Shown piece after piece: positions 1-8,326 of a DNA stretch of 40,905 bases (positions are counted from its first letter, which is position 1; every line of letters starts with the position of its first letter). The translations under genes were made by a program, and so were the position numbers. This stretch comes from Devosiaceae bacterium (GTDB lineage Bacteria; Pseudomonadota; Alphaproteobacteria; Rhizobiales; Devosiaceae): assembly GCA_021648375.1 (NCBI GenBank), contig JAKISW010000023.1:1-40905 (forward strand), given 5' to 3'. The notes below the pieces were generated by a model, which did no database searches, was not told the origin of the DNA, and saw only the letters and a list, made by a program, of their open reading frames with translations.

Positions 1-1
1 A

Positions 2-967
2 TCCATTCCAAAAGCTGTGGTGAAAAGACTGCCAAAAGCAATTACCGGCACTGATCCAGAGGCATTGAGCTTTTTGACAAATACGCGCTACGACACAAAA
101 AATGCCGAGGCCATGGCGCAAAAAATGAATATTTCCATGCCGGATTTCAACAATAGTTTAGAAAACTGGGTTGATTTTCTGGTTGCAAAAAACTTTGGTA
201 ACGCGCTGCATCAAATGCCCGGATATTTTAAGAATATAGGGGGCAGCAATAGCTATTTAACCGGAGCAATTCCCAATGCCGATTATCTATTATTACATGG
301 ATTGCCCCTTGATTCGCAAAGCTGGCAGGATTTGGAGGATGAGCTGAACTGCAATATTTTACGTCCCGATCTTCCCGGTCATGGCAGAAGCGGCGGCGGC
401 ACACCTGATCCATTGCCATGGATGAAAAGCCTGATGAAAACATGCAAAAGCAGGCCTACAATAATCGCCCACTCCATTGGCTGCGAATATGCCCTTAGAT
501 ATGGAATTGCCCACCCAGACGCTGTGTCACACATCGTTTTAATTTCCCCGTTTTTCTTGCAAAGACAGGCTTCACCCTTGATGGGAAACCCGACAATTTT
601 TGGCACAATAGTCAGGCTGGCAGGCGCTGCAAAAACATTAAAACAAGCAACCGGACTGCCGGACCAGAAAAACCCGCTAATCACAAGCGCTGTGACAAAC
701 TTGCAACGACCAGGCAAAGTTCAAAGGTTTGCAAACGAACTCGCCCGGGTTTCAAAACCTGCCCTGCGCCAGGAACTTCGTGAAATCCTCAAATCCATAA
801 CAGTTCCGGTCACAATAATTGTTGGTGAAAACGATCCGCTGCTTGAATGTGCATTTCATCACAAAACCCATATCATCCAAAAAAGCGGTCACTATCCACA
901 GCTGACCAATCCGAAACAATTGGCACAAATTATCAGTTCCATAGACCAAAGCCCCTTGCATGGATGA
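2..967 (+). CDS. SDR-alpha/beta hydrolase fusion protein, 5' partial
   Basis: The frame is open to the left edge, so the true start lies outside the window. Numbered from the first internal GTG at 17, residues 1-60 look like the C-terminal tail of an extended short-chain dehydrogenase (RYDTKNAEA, then a Trp-Val-Asp-Phe-Leu-Val stretch). Residues 88-310 form an alpha/beta hydrolase: HG oxyanion motif (94-95), DLPGHGRS (118-125), nucleophile elbow AHSIG with Ser153, acid Asp273 in GENDPL and His292 in SGHYPQL. The first glycine of GxSxG is Ala, which is common in this fold. The substrate cannot be told. The hydrolase half is confident; the dehydrogenase half is inferred from a short tail and needs upstream sequence. 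Confidence 0.75.
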   Translation, partial: SIPKAVVKRLPKAITGTDPEALSFLTNTRYDTKNAEAMAQKMNISMPDFNNSLENWVDFLVAKNFGNALHQMPGYFKNIGGSNSYLTGAIPNADYLLLHGLPLDSQSWQDLEDELNCNILRPDLPGHGRSGGGTPDPLPWMKSLMKTCKSRPTIIAHSIGCEYALRYGIAHPDAVSHIVLISPFFLQRQASPLMGNPTIFGTIVRLAGAAKTLKQATGLPDQKNPLITSAVTNLQRPGKVQRFANELARVSKPALRQELREILKSITVPVTIIVGENDPLLECAFHHKTHIIQKSGHYPQLTNPKQLAQIISSIDQSPLHG

Positions 968-1059
968 ATTCCAAAAGTTCATTCTTGTAAACTCGTTGGA
1001 ATTGATGAAAGCTCCAGATCAAAGCTAAAATTCTGGAACAAGCCGGGGCCGGTTTCCAT

Positions 1060-1869
1060 ATGCAAGACATGTCTCAAATTTTGGATCTGATAACAAAAGC
1101 GGCACTGGAAGCCGGTGAAGCAATTCTTGAAATTTACAACTCTCCCATATCGGCCACAAAAAAACCCGATGGAACACCGGTGACCATTGCCGACCAAAAG
1201 GCTGAAGCAATAATTCTGAAATATCTGGAAAAAACCTCCATTCCCGTTCTGGCTGAAGAAAGCGCAGCAGCTGGCAACATCCCAAAGTTAGGAAACCGGT
1301 TTTTTATTGTTGACCCTTTGGATGGCACCAAAGAATTCATCAAAAAGAACAATGAATTCACCGTAAATATCGCCCTGGTTGAAAACGGCAAACCGGTGTG
1401 TGGAATAGTTACGGCCCCGGCACTTAAAAAGGGATTTATTGGCAGCCGACAAAGAGGAGCCTTCCAATTTTTAATCAATGGCAAAACAATTGAGGCAGAA
1501 ACAAAAATTGGCGTTTGTTCAAGCGGACCTCTAAAAATTGTATCTTCCCGATCTCACAAAGCCCCCCTGCCAGATAGGCTTTCCACCTATTTTGATGACT
1601 GCAAAGAAAGCACGATTGGCTCATCCCTGAAATTTTGCCTGTTGGCCGTAGGAGATGCCCGCATTTACCCAAGATTCTCCCCAACCAGCGAGTGGGACAC
1701 AGCAGCAGGACAAGCAGTGCTAGAAGCGGCGGGCGGTGTGGTCTTGACCACAGACGGCCAGGCACTCTCCTATGGAAAAGCGAAAAAAAAATTCATAAAC
1801 CCCAATTTTATCGCAGCGGATTGTAGGGATATTGCTGAAGAAATTTTGCAAATGCTCAAGCATGAATAG
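1060..1869 (+). CDS. cysQ: 3'(2'),5'-bisphosphate nucleotidase CysQ
   Basis: This is a member of the inositol monophosphatase superfamily, 269 residues, the usual length for CysQ. Metal-binding motifs are intact: the Glu-Glu pair in LAEESA (66-67), DPLDGT (85-90) followed by KEF, which is characteristic of CysQ rather than SuhB, and WDTAAG (212-217) with AAGG behind it. The family hydrolyses 3'-phosphoadenosine 5'-phosphate to AMP, clearing the by-product of sulfate assimilation, in the cytoplasm or at the inner membrane. ATG at 1060 is taken; the ATG at 1069 is an equally possible start. It stands alone, with a tRNA on the opposite strand downstream. Confidence 0.9.
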   Translation: MQDMSQILDLITKAALEAGEAILEIYNSPISATKKPDGTPVTIADQKAEAIILKYLEKTSIPVLAEESAAAGNIPKLGNRFFIVDPLDGTKEFIKKNNEFTVNIALVENGKPVCGIVTAPALKKGFIGSRQRGAFQFLINGKTIEAETKIGVCSSGPLKIVSSRSHKAPLPDRLSTYFDDCKESTIGSSLKFCLLAVGDARIYPRFSPTSEWDTAAGQAVLEAAGGVVLTTDGQALSYGKAKKKFINPNFIAADCRDIAEEILQMLKHE

Positions 1870-2078
1870 CAGTAAAAATAAAATAGCGGGGTGTCGAGTA
1901 TGGGATAGGAGCAACCAACGGCGACAAGTAAATCACACGAAGTGTGTGGTACCCATTTAGGTGGTACGCTGAGGCAGAAAATTCTCGGACCAAGGCCAAG
2001 CGGCACAAGTGCCGCCGGCCAACAATTTGGCCGCCCCCGTGGAGCCGCGTGCAAAGCACGCTGGCGCGAGCGATATAA
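1870..2078. other. Hairpin-rich intergenic DNA beside tRNA-Leu
   Basis: No gene is supported here. Perfect short inverted repeats follow one another: CACAC-GAA-GTGTG (1934-1946), GCGGCAC-AA-GTGCCGC (2000-2015), GGCCAA-CAAT-TTGGCC (2017-2032) and GCGTGC-AAA-GCACGC (2047-2061). On the tRNA strand they lie directly downstream of the tRNA 3' end. They could be processing or termination structures or the remnant of a repeat or integrated element; the sequence does not decide. Confidence 0.5.
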
Positions 2079-2167
2079 TGGTGCGGGCGGCGAGACTTGA
2101 ACTCGCACGAAAGTTACCTTTCTCAGGATTTTAAGTCCTGTGTGTCTACCGATTCCACCACGCCCGC
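2079..2167 (-). tRNA. tRNA-Leu (anticodon UAA)
   Basis: On the minus strand the 7-bp acceptor stem GCGGGCG (2167-2161) pairs with CGCCCGC (2089-2083), followed by discriminator A and an encoded CCA (2081-2079). The anticodon arm is CAGGA-CTTAAAA-TCCTG, giving anticodon TAA. A long variable arm and a GTTCAAGTC T-loop are present, as expected of a class II leucine tRNA. The length with CCA is 89 nt. Confidence 0.96.
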
Positions 2168-2227
2168 TAAAACGTATTTTTATTTCCCTGCTTAGCCATT
2201 GAGGCCCGCAGGTCAAGGCTATTAATT

Positions 2228-2283
2228 AAAAACCCAAGCTAAAAACCCAAGGTTCAAAACCCGAGGTTCAAAACCCGAATCGA
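2228..2283. repeat. Four-copy ~14-bp tandem repeat
   Basis: Four degenerate units follow each other: AAAAACCCAAGCT, AAAAACCCAAGGTTC, AAAACCCGAGGTTC and AAAACCCGAATCG. They end just before the gpt stop codon. There is no spacer structure, so this is not CRISPR. It is probably a simple tandem duplication. Confidence 0.7.
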
Positions 2284-2287
2284 AGCC

Positions 2288-2773
2288 CTAGTCGTCGCCC
2301 CCGTGAATGGGCGGTGCATAGGCCACTTCCAGATCCCATGGGAAATATATCCATGTGTCCTGGGATACTTCAGTCACAAACGTATCCACAAGTTCGCGCC
2401 CCAGTGGCTTTGCATAAACCGTGGCAAAATGCGCACTGGGCAACATGGCCCTGACCACCCGCGCGGTTGCGCCCGTATCCACCAGGTCGTCAATGATCAA
2501 TACCTTGCCTTTGCCGCGTAAAACCTTCTCGGATATCGACTTTAGAACCGTTAGATCACCCTGATTTTTATGCTGATAGGATTGCACACAAACGGTCTCT
2601 ACGGTCCTTATGTTCAACTCCCGTGCCACGATTGCCGCTGGCACCAATCCGCCACGGGTTATGGCAACCATGGATTCAAATGGTCCCTCTTCGGTCAGCC
2701 GCCAGGCCAATGCCCGCGAATCACGATGAAACTGATCCCATGAAACCGGAAAGGATTTGTTTTTTGCGTCCAT
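2288..2773 (-). CDS. gpt: Xanthine-guanine phosphoribosyltransferase
   Basis: A type I phosphoribosyltransferase of 161 residues (E. coli Gpt is 152). The PRPP-binding loop VLIIDDLVDTGAT lies at 91-103, the early loop AITRGGLVPA at 38-47, and the C-terminal TWIYFPWD matches the Gpt subfamily. It converts xanthine, guanine or hypoxanthine with PRPP to the nucleotide, a salvage counterpart of the de novo purine genes elsewhere in the window. The ATG at 2773 overlaps the stop of the upstream molybdopterin-domain gene by one base (TAATG), and GGAG lies just upstream, so the two are very likely co-transcribed and translationally coupled. Confidence 0.92.
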   Translation of the reverse strand: MDAKNKSFPVSWDQFHRDSRALAWRLTEEGPFESMVAITRGGLVPAAIVARELNIRTVETVCVQSYQHKNQGDLTVLKSISEKVLRGKGKVLIIDDLVDTGATARVVRAMLPSAHFATVYAKPLGRELVDTFVTEVSQDTWIYFPWDLEVAYAPPIHGGDD

Positions 2774-3555
2774 TATTTCAACTCCAGAGCCTTTTTTAAT
2801 TTTGGCGGCAGATCGATATCTAGCGCCCTATGGGCCTCGTCCACTATTGCCTGCACTTTTTGTGCCGCTTCGTCCAGCAGCAAACGCTCGCAACTGCGCA
2901 AAACAACCTGAGTATAAACAGGTTTTTCTCCCATTTTGGGATAAGAGCCAATTTTAACCCCATTATATTGCTTTTGAATATCGCCCAGACCCTTGGCAAT
3001 TGTGCTCTCCCCTACCCCCACATCAATGGCATGGGAGAGCATTTTTTTACCCCCCTTAAGGGTAGGGGCAATAGCTTCGAGCATGGCGCGCATTATCACC
3101 GGCACCCCGGCCATCACATAAACATTCTCAATTTTAAAGCCCGGCGCTCCGCTTACAACATTTTCAATCAAAGAAGCCCCAACCGGAATTCTGGCCATGC
3201 GCAACCGCTCCGGGGTAAAATCCATTTCCCCATATTTGGAAACTATCAAAGCCTTGGCCTCTTCGCTTACCGGCAGGTCAACATTAAAAGCGACCGCAAT
3301 GGCATCGGCAGTTATATCATCATGGGTCGGGCCAATTCCTCCGGTGGTAAAAACATAATCATATTCTTTGCGTAAATCGTTGACAGCGTTAACGATCTGC
3401 CCCTGCACATCGGCGACAATTCGCACTTCGCTCAGTTCAATTCCAGCTTCGGTGCACAATATTGCAATTTCAGGAATATTTTCATCCCTGGTTCTGCCGC
3501 TCAAAATTTCATCGCCAATCACTAAAGCCGCTGCAGTTACTTTGATGTCGCTCAT
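2773..3555 (-). CDS. CinA-type molybdopterin-binding-domain protein
   Basis: A 260-residue protein made of the MoCF-like (molybdopterin-binding) domain of the CinA N-terminus, with no C-terminal nicotinamide-nucleotide amidase domain. Visible motifs are the N-terminal VIGDEILSGRTRDEN (13-27) and TGGIGPTHDDIT (71-82). Stand-alone proteins of this type (COG1058) are annotated as competence/damage-inducible or molybdopterin-binding proteins; their activity is poorly settled, and pyrophosphatase activity on nucleotide adducts is known only for some relatives. It is the first gene of a two-gene unit with gpt. The ATG at 3555 has only a weak ribosome binding site. Confidence 0.85.
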   Translation of the reverse strand: MSDIKVTAAALVIGDEILSGRTRDENIPEIAILCTEAGIELSEVRIVADVQGQIVNAVNDLRKEYDYVFTTGGIGPTHDDITADAIAVAFNVDLPVSEEAKALIVSKYGEMDFTPERLRMARIPVGASLIENVVSGAPGFKIENVYVMAGVPVIMRAMLEAIAPTLKGGKKMLSHAIDVGVGESTIAKGLGDIQKQYNGVKIGSYPKMGEKPVYTQVVLRSCERLLLDEAAQKVQAIVDEAHRALDIDLPPKLKKALELK

Positions 3556-3588
3556 TTGCTTTTGCCAAATCTTTTTGCGGAGTTTTAA

Positions 3589-3630
3589 TAGCTTTAAGTT
3601 GGCTCAACTTGAAGCTATTTCCAACTTAAA
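3589..3630. promoter_or_regulatory. Two mutually exclusive hairpins between cinA-like gene and sfsA
   Basis: TAGCTTTAAGTT (3589-3600) can pair with AACTTGAAGCTA (3606-3617), 12 pairs with one G-T. The overlapping TTTAAGTTGG (3593-3602) can instead pair perfectly with CCAACTTAAA (3621-3630). Both lie between divergent start codons. A switch or operator is possible; the function is unproven. Confidence 0.35.
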
Positions 3631-3711
3631 AAAACTTTATATCCATTTGCCACGATTTCCAAAATCAATTAAATTCTTTAAATCACTCAGCAACTATGAA
3701 AAGCCTAATCA

Positions 3712-4422
3712 ATGCAGCTTCCCCCCTCCATGACAAAAGTAAAACTTATCAAGCGCTATAAGCGCTTTCTTGCTGATGTGGAATTTGACGACGGCACCAT
3801 TCTCACAGCCCATTGTGCCAATACCGGCTCCATGAGCGGATTAACTGATCCCGGTCTGCCGGTATGGGTTTGGCAATCTGACAATCCATCCCGAAAACTC
3901 AGCTGGTCTTTAGAACTGGTGGAATTGGCAAGCGGCCTGGTGGGAATAAACACCTCCCGCCCCAACCAACTGGTGGCCGAGGCCTTAAAAAACAAAAAAA
4001 TATCCCCTCTAAAGGAATACTCCCAAATTCAACCGGAAGTGAAATATGGAGAAAAGAGCCGCATAGATTTTTTGCTCACGGAACCGGGCCTGCCCAAATG
4101 TTATGTGGAGGTGAAAAACGTGCATTATTCCACCCGTGCCGGGCTGGCGCAATTCCCTGATAGTGCCACCAGTCGCGGTGCGCGTCATTTGATGGAAATG
4201 AGCAAAATGTGCCAGTCAGGCCACCGGGCTGCAACAATTTATGTGGTTCAGCGCACAGACTGTACTGAATTTTCTCTGTGCCAGGAAAATGACCCGGCAT
4301 ATGTCGAGGCATTTGCTCAGGCGAAAAAAAACGGGGTTGAGTCTTATATCTATTCGTGTGCAATATCACCGACAGAATTAAGGCTTTGCTCGGCCCTTAC
4401 ATTTTCAAGGGATAGGGCTTAA
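3712..4422 (+). CDS. sfsA: SfsA family DNA/RNA nuclease-fold protein
   Basis: A 236-residue protein of the SfsA family (sugar fermentation stimulation protein), full length. The N-terminal LIKRYKRFLADVEFDDG (about 12-28) and AHCANTGSM (33-41) are hallmarks. SRIDFLL, a Cys-Tyr-Val-Glu-Val-Lys-Asn stretch and FPDSATSRGARHL give the PD-(D/E)XK-like core (D, E and K all present). The name comes from a maltose-metabolism phenotype in E. coli; nucleic-acid binding by the OB-like N-terminus is assumed for the family. ATG 3712 gives an N-terminus that lines up with E. coli SfsA; ATG 3730 is less likely. It may be transcribed with map, 52 bases downstream. Confidence 0.93.
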   Translation: MQLPPSMTKVKLIKRYKRFLADVEFDDGTILTAHCANTGSMSGLTDPGLPVWVWQSDNPSRKLSWSLELVELASGLVGINTSRPNQLVAEALKNKKISPLKEYSQIQPEVKYGEKSRIDFLLTEPGLPKCYVEVKNVHYSTRAGLAQFPDSATSRGARHLMEMSKMCQSGHRAATIYVVQRTDCTEFSLCQENDPAYVEAFAQAKKNGVESYIYSCAISPTELRLCSALTFSRDRA

Positions 4423-4474
4423 AATAGGCTCAACTCAATTAAAAGTTCTGACCTAAACTAAATTGAAAAGACCC

Positions 4475-5308
4475 ATGCAAATGGTAACCTACGTACAGGC
4501 GATAAAAGGCAAAAAACGCGATCCAGGCGTGATTCCTCTACATGGAAATGTAGGGTTTGAGGGCATGCGGAAAGCAGGCAATCTGACTGCGCGCGCCCTT
4601 GACATGCTAACCGAACATGTGCGCCCCGGAGTTAGCACAGGTGAACTTGACCGTTTAGCCTTTGAGTTTGGCCGCGACCATAATGCGATTCCGGCCACCC
4701 TGTTTTATCGCGGCTACAGACACTCAATCTGTACCTCCATAAATCATGTGGTCTGCCATGGAATTCCGGGTAACAAAGTTTTGCGCGAAGGCGATATAGT
4801 CAATATAGACCTGACGCTGATCTATGAGGGCTGGCATGGGGACAGCTCACGCATGTATGCAGTGGGCAAAATTTCTACCAAAGCAGACCGCCTGATAAAA
4901 ATCACCTATGAAAGCCTGGCCAAAGGCATAGAGGCCGCTGTGCCGGGCAATACTACCGGAGATATCGGGGCTGCCATACAGCAGCATGCGGAAAGTGAGC
5001 GCACCAGTGTTGTGCGCGATTTTGTCGGCCATGGTTTGGGCCATCTTTTTCACGACGAGCCAAACATTATGCATTTTGGCACCCCCGGATCAGGGCCGGA
5101 GCTAAAGCCGGGAATGATTTTTACCATCGAGCCAATGCTCAATCTTGGCCGCCCCCATGTAAAGGTTCTAAACGATGGCTGGACCGCCGTCACTCGCGAT
5201 CGTTCCCTTTCTGCCCAGTGCGAACATTCAATTGGTATAACTGAAACCGGCAATGAAATATTCACATCCTCACCGGCTTCAATATTTAATCCTCAAAACC
5301 CTCAATAA
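4475..5308 (+). CDS. map: Methionine aminopeptidase, type I
   Basis: This enzyme removes the initiator methionine from nascent proteins and is essential in bacteria. From ATG 4475 the protein is 277 residues. The five metal ligands are present at a constant offset of 15 from E. coli Map: D112, D123, H186 (GHGLG), E219 (TIEPM) and E250 (CEHS). H95 sits in CHGIP. A TTG at 4463 and an ATG at 4481 are other in-frame starts; the MVTYVQ beginning matches the usual alphaproteobacterial N-terminus, so one of the two ATGs is preferred. radC follows 16 bases later on the same strand, as often seen in alphaproteobacteria. Confidence 0.95.
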   Translation: MQMVTYVQAIKGKKRDPGVIPLHGNVGFEGMRKAGNLTARALDMLTEHVRPGVSTGELDRLAFEFGRDHNAIPATLFYRGYRHSICTSINHVVCHGIPGNKVLREGDIVNIDLTLIYEGWHGDSSRMYAVGKISTKADRLIKITYESLAKGIEAAVPGNTTGDIGAAIQQHAESERTSVVRDFVGHGLGHLFHDEPNIMHFGTPGSGPELKPGMIFTIEPMLNLGRPHVKVLNDGWTAVTRDRSLSAQCEHSIGITETGNEIFTSSPASIFNPQNPQ

Positions 5309-5324
5309 AAAGTTCAGCTATATA

Positions 5325-6110
5325 ATGACCTCCCGGACCGGAAAAACTGACGACCCGGACAATGATCATTCCCGGGGAAATCAATCAGTAAAAACCCAAA
5401 CCCCAGGGGGTAAAAACCATGGTCTGTCAGAGGATCAAAGCCCTCACTATCTTGGACACCGGGATCGCTTAAGAGAGCGCTTTGTCAGCAATGGTCATGA
5501 AACAATGGCCGATTACGAATTGCTTGAAATGGTTCTGTTTCGCATATTGCCGCGCCGCGATACCAAGCCCATTGCCAAGGCCCTGATCGAGCGCTTTGGC
5601 TCATTTTCAGAAGCCCTGAGCGCGCCCCCAAAACTATTAAGTGAAGTTAAAGGCCTTGGTCCCATGGCCATAACTGACCTCAAAGTTATTCTGGCCGCCG
5701 CCCAGCGCTTTGCCCGTGATGGCGTTCGTGATCGTCCGGTACTCTCATCATGGACCCAGTTAATTGATTATATCCGCTCTCAAATGGCGTTTGAAGAAAA
5801 AGAGCAGTTTCGCATATTGTTCATGGACAAAAAAAACATGCTGATCGCCGATGAGGTTCAACAGGTGGGAACCGTCGATCACACGCCGGTTTATACAAGA
5901 GAAGTTATAAAACGTTCGCTGGAATTGTCGGCAACGGCAATTATTCTGGTACATAATCACCCCTCGGGCGACCCCTCCCCCTCCAGCGCCGATGTGCGCA
6001 TGACAAAGGCAATAATCGAGGTGGCAAAACCGTTGGGAATCATCGTCCACGACCACGTTATTGTCGGGCGTTCAGGCCATGTTTCCCTGCGGGCAAAAAA
6101 ACTATTGTGA
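5325..6110 (+). CDS. radC: RadC family (UPF0758) JAMM-domain protein
   Basis: A 261-residue RadC-type protein. A short disordered N-terminus (about 1-40) is followed by a helix-hairpin-helix region (about 85-125; VKGLGPMAI) and the C-terminal JAB/MPN domain with an intact JAMM motif, H210-x-H212-P-S-G...D223. Despite the name, a role in DNA repair is not established for the family. ATG 5325 is chosen because the longer reading frame starts inside map. The gene ends tail to tail with the acetyltransferase on the other strand, the two overlapping by 9 bases. Confidence 0.9.
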   Translation: MTSRTGKTDDPDNDHSRGNQSVKTQTPGGKNHGLSEDQSPHYLGHRDRLRERFVSNGHETMADYELLEMVLFRILPRRDTKPIAKALIERFGSFSEALSAPPKLLSEVKGLGPMAITDLKVILAAAQRFARDGVRDRPVLSSWTQLIDYIRSQMAFEEKEQFRILFMDKKNMLIADEVQQVGTVDHTPVYTREVIKRSLELSATAIILVHNHPSGDPSPSSADVRMTKAIIEVAKPLGIIVHDHVIVGRSGHVSLRAKKLL

Positions 6111-7424
6111 ACTCATAGCCTTCGTCCGATTCTTGAGATTTTTTCTTAAGGACAACCGCACGGTTTTAAATATTTTGAACAAACGATCATTGCCCTTGAT
6201 CAGTTTTCTGGCTCTGGCTTTAATCCGGTGCAGTTTTGCTGCCATTTCGCCTCTTTTATTCAATGCCAAATAACAGGTATTGAGTTGATATTTTTTATTG
6301 CACCAGCGCCCCTTTTCGTCAGAAAACCCCGCCCCCATGTCATGGATAGTAAATCCCGACTGAAATATGCTGGCCATTCCATGCAGAATACTTTGTTTTC
6401 CGGGAGAGCCGGGGCGAATTTCTTCGCGCTCTGACATGGAGGTAATCAGCACAAATATTTTTTCCATATATGAAATATTATACCGGGTGGCCACAATTTC
6501 CCCGTTCAGACTCAAAACCTGAAGTTTTGCGCCAAGTGCATTGTTTTGACGGAATAAATCCTTGTAAAACTCACGGGTCTTTTCTTCAGCAAACGGGTCT
6601 TTTATTCCCATCTGCTCAAATCGAATTGCCTTTTGGACAAACATTTTATCTATTGCATCAAGCGCCTCAGGACCGGGACCAAGTTCATCAAAACTGACTT
6701 CCCCCATAGCCCTTAATTTTGTGCTTTGCTGCTTATCGTGTTTTTTGCGCGATCGTGTGCGCTGAATTTTTTCGCATTCTTCCCAGTCAGAAAATTCGGC
6801 CCGATAAAGAAATTCTTCAGGCACATTATAACCAAGCTCATCAAACAGGCTCGCCTCATCCATTTGGGGCATTGCCGGCAGATACAAAAGATCCGCTCCA
6901 ATCATAGCCCTGCCCATCCGCTGCCAGAGTTTTTTGCGCTCCCCCTCATCAAGTTCGCCAAGGGCTTCTTGATCAACCAGCGGCCGATTGGAACCCACAT
7001 GAGAGCCAAAAAACCATGTTAGAGCATTTACGCCCAGCAGTTTTTTTCGCACAAGCGGCATCAGGGCAATAACTTTTCCCCTGGCAGCGCCGGTTACATA
7101 TAATTGTTTTTCCTCACCAATTTCAAAACGCTTTATCCAGGCTTTAGTGAAATCAATGCTTTGAGCGGGGGATATAATACCCTTCCCCTCTAACTGCCGC
7201 CAGATGTTTTCCACTTCAGAAATATTTTGCGTGGCAGCAGCGCTAATTCCAAGATCATCCCACCAGTCGGCACTCTTTCTCTCAATTCCAGATTGAGAAC
7301 GCGCGACCGGTTTTAAAATTTCCTGGGCAATCCCGTACATAATGCTTGCGTCCCTGCCATTTGCAAAGATGCGATCATTACGATCAACCGTGAAGTTTCG
7401 ATTTACTGCAAGGCCGATGCACAT
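6102..7424 (-). CDS. CelD/BcsL-type GNAT acetyltransferase
   Basis: A 440-residue protein of the CelD/BcsL group (Acetyltransf_6, a tandem GNAT fold). Features that suggest this are the central RSRKKHDKQQ basic segment, KLRAMGEVSF, the block around KLQVLSLNGEIVATRYN, and DMGAGFSDEKGRWC near the C-terminus, which resembles the usual 'D..rG...yK..w' end of these domains. Such proteins are linked to exopolysaccharide or cellulose modification, but no polysaccharide genes are nearby and the acceptor is unknown. The start ATG 7424 has AGGGC a few bases upstream. The C-terminal 40 residues are strongly basic. Confidence 0.75.
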   Translation of the reverse strand: MCIGLAVNRNFTVDRNDRIFANGRDASIMYGIAQEILKPVARSQSGIERKSADWWDDLGISAAATQNISEVENIWRQLEGKGIISPAQSIDFTKAWIKRFEIGEEKQLYVTGAARGKVIALMPLVRKKLLGVNALTWFFGSHVGSNRPLVDQEALGELDEGERKKLWQRMGRAMIGADLLYLPAMPQMDEASLFDELGYNVPEEFLYRAEFSDWEECEKIQRTRSRKKHDKQQSTKLRAMGEVSFDELGPGPEALDAIDKMFVQKAIRFEQMGIKDPFAEEKTREFYKDLFRQNNALGAKLQVLSLNGEIVATRYNISYMEKIFVLITSMSEREEIRPGSPGKQSILHGMASIFQSGFTIHDMGAGFSDEKGRWCNKKYQLNTCYLALNKRGEMAAKLHRIKARARKLIKGNDRLFKIFKTVRLSLRKNLKNRTKAMSSQ

Positions 7425-7473
7425 TTTTTTGCCCTAATAGGCGGCCCTTTGTGTGCAAACGGTAAATGAATTC

Positions 7474-8283
7474 CTAACCAATGTTGGAAAGGGCGGGGAA
7501 TGTTGCCAAAAACCAAAATGAGAGCCGGGTAAATTGTCCGGTAACAAACAAAATTCCGGTAAGAACCAGAAAAGCTCCCATAAATTTTTCGACCTTGGCC
7601 AGATGTTTTTTGAAACCGTCGAAGAAATCCATAAACGGGCCGATGGCAAATGCCGCTAAAAGGAATGGCACCCCAAGTCCGGCTGAATAAACTCCCAGCA
7701 AAATTGCGCCTTCCATGGCCGATTGCTGACTGGCAGCAACGGCCAAAATCGCGGCCAGAACCGGACCGATACACGGGGTCCAGCCCAGTGCAAACGCCAA
7801 CCCTAGGGTAAAACCTCCGGCCGGGCCACTGGCCTTGGAAGGACCATCAGAGCGAATTTGCATATCAAGGAACCCGATGCGAAACACACCCAAAAAATGC
7901 AACCCCATGATGATGACGATTATTCCGGCCAATGGCGATAAAAACGGCATGGCCTGGCGGAACAATTGCCCAAAAGCTGTGGCGGTTGCCCCCAGCGCCA
8001 CAAAAACCACCGAAAACCCAAGAATAAAAAATAACGAGGTAGCAATCGAGCGCCGCCAGACTGCCCCCGATCTTGCACCATCAACCCGCAATTGCTCAAA
8101 AGTTGAGCCGCCCATATAAGTCAAATATGCAGGCACCAAAGGCAATACGCACGGGGATAAAAAACTTAATATCCCGGCACCAAAAACCAGCGGTAATGAT
8201 AGACCTAGCATGGGAAATCCAAAAATAAAAAATTCAAACGATGTCAGCTTATAAAATGCATTAGATATGGATAGCAACCACAT
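7474..8283 (-). CDS. ccdA: CcdA/DsbD-like transmembrane thiol-electron carrier
   Basis: A polytopic inner-membrane protein with about six to seven hydrophobic segments. The two redox cysteines lie in the family positions: LSPCVLPLVPAYLTYM (C45) and WTPCIGP (C171). CcdA-type proteins pass reducing equivalents from cytoplasmic thioredoxin to periplasmic thiol proteins, commonly for cytochrome c maturation. ATG 8283 is supported by GGGAG nine bases upstream, and this adds a hydrophobic N-terminal segment of about 24 residues compared with a start at 8211. No cytochrome c genes are adjacent. It is one of a run of minus-strand genes but is separated from its neighbours by about 45 bases on each side. 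Confidence 0.88.
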   Translation of the reverse strand: MWLLSISNAFYKLTSFEFFIFGFPMLGLSLPLVFGAGILSFLSPCVLPLVPAYLTYMGGSTFEQLRVDGARSGAVWRRSIATSLFFILGFSVVFVALGATATAFGQLFRQAMPFLSPLAGIIVIIMGLHFLGVFRIGFLDMQIRSDGPSKASGPAGGFTLGLAFALGWTPCIGPVLAAILAVAASQQSAMEGAILLGVYSAGLGVPFLLAAFAIGPFMDFFDGFKKHLAKVEKFMGAFLVLTGILFVTGQFTRLSFWFLATFPALSNIG

Positions 8284-8326
8284 GACACAGCTCTCCCGTC
8301 ATTGTGATTGCCCGTGCTTGAATTAA

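Noticed and set aside
1770..2216. Minus-strand open frame of 148 codons
   Set aside because: It runs straight through tRNA-Leu and the hairpin cluster; the peptide GGIGRHTGLKIL is simply translated tRNA.
2228..2283. CRISPR-like repeats
   Set aside because: Units of 13-15 bases are contiguous, with no unique spacers and no cas genes.
7403..7774. Minus-strand frame overlapping the CcdA-like gene
   Set aside because: It is an out-of-frame reading of the same strand; the CcdA frame has family motifs and membrane helices.
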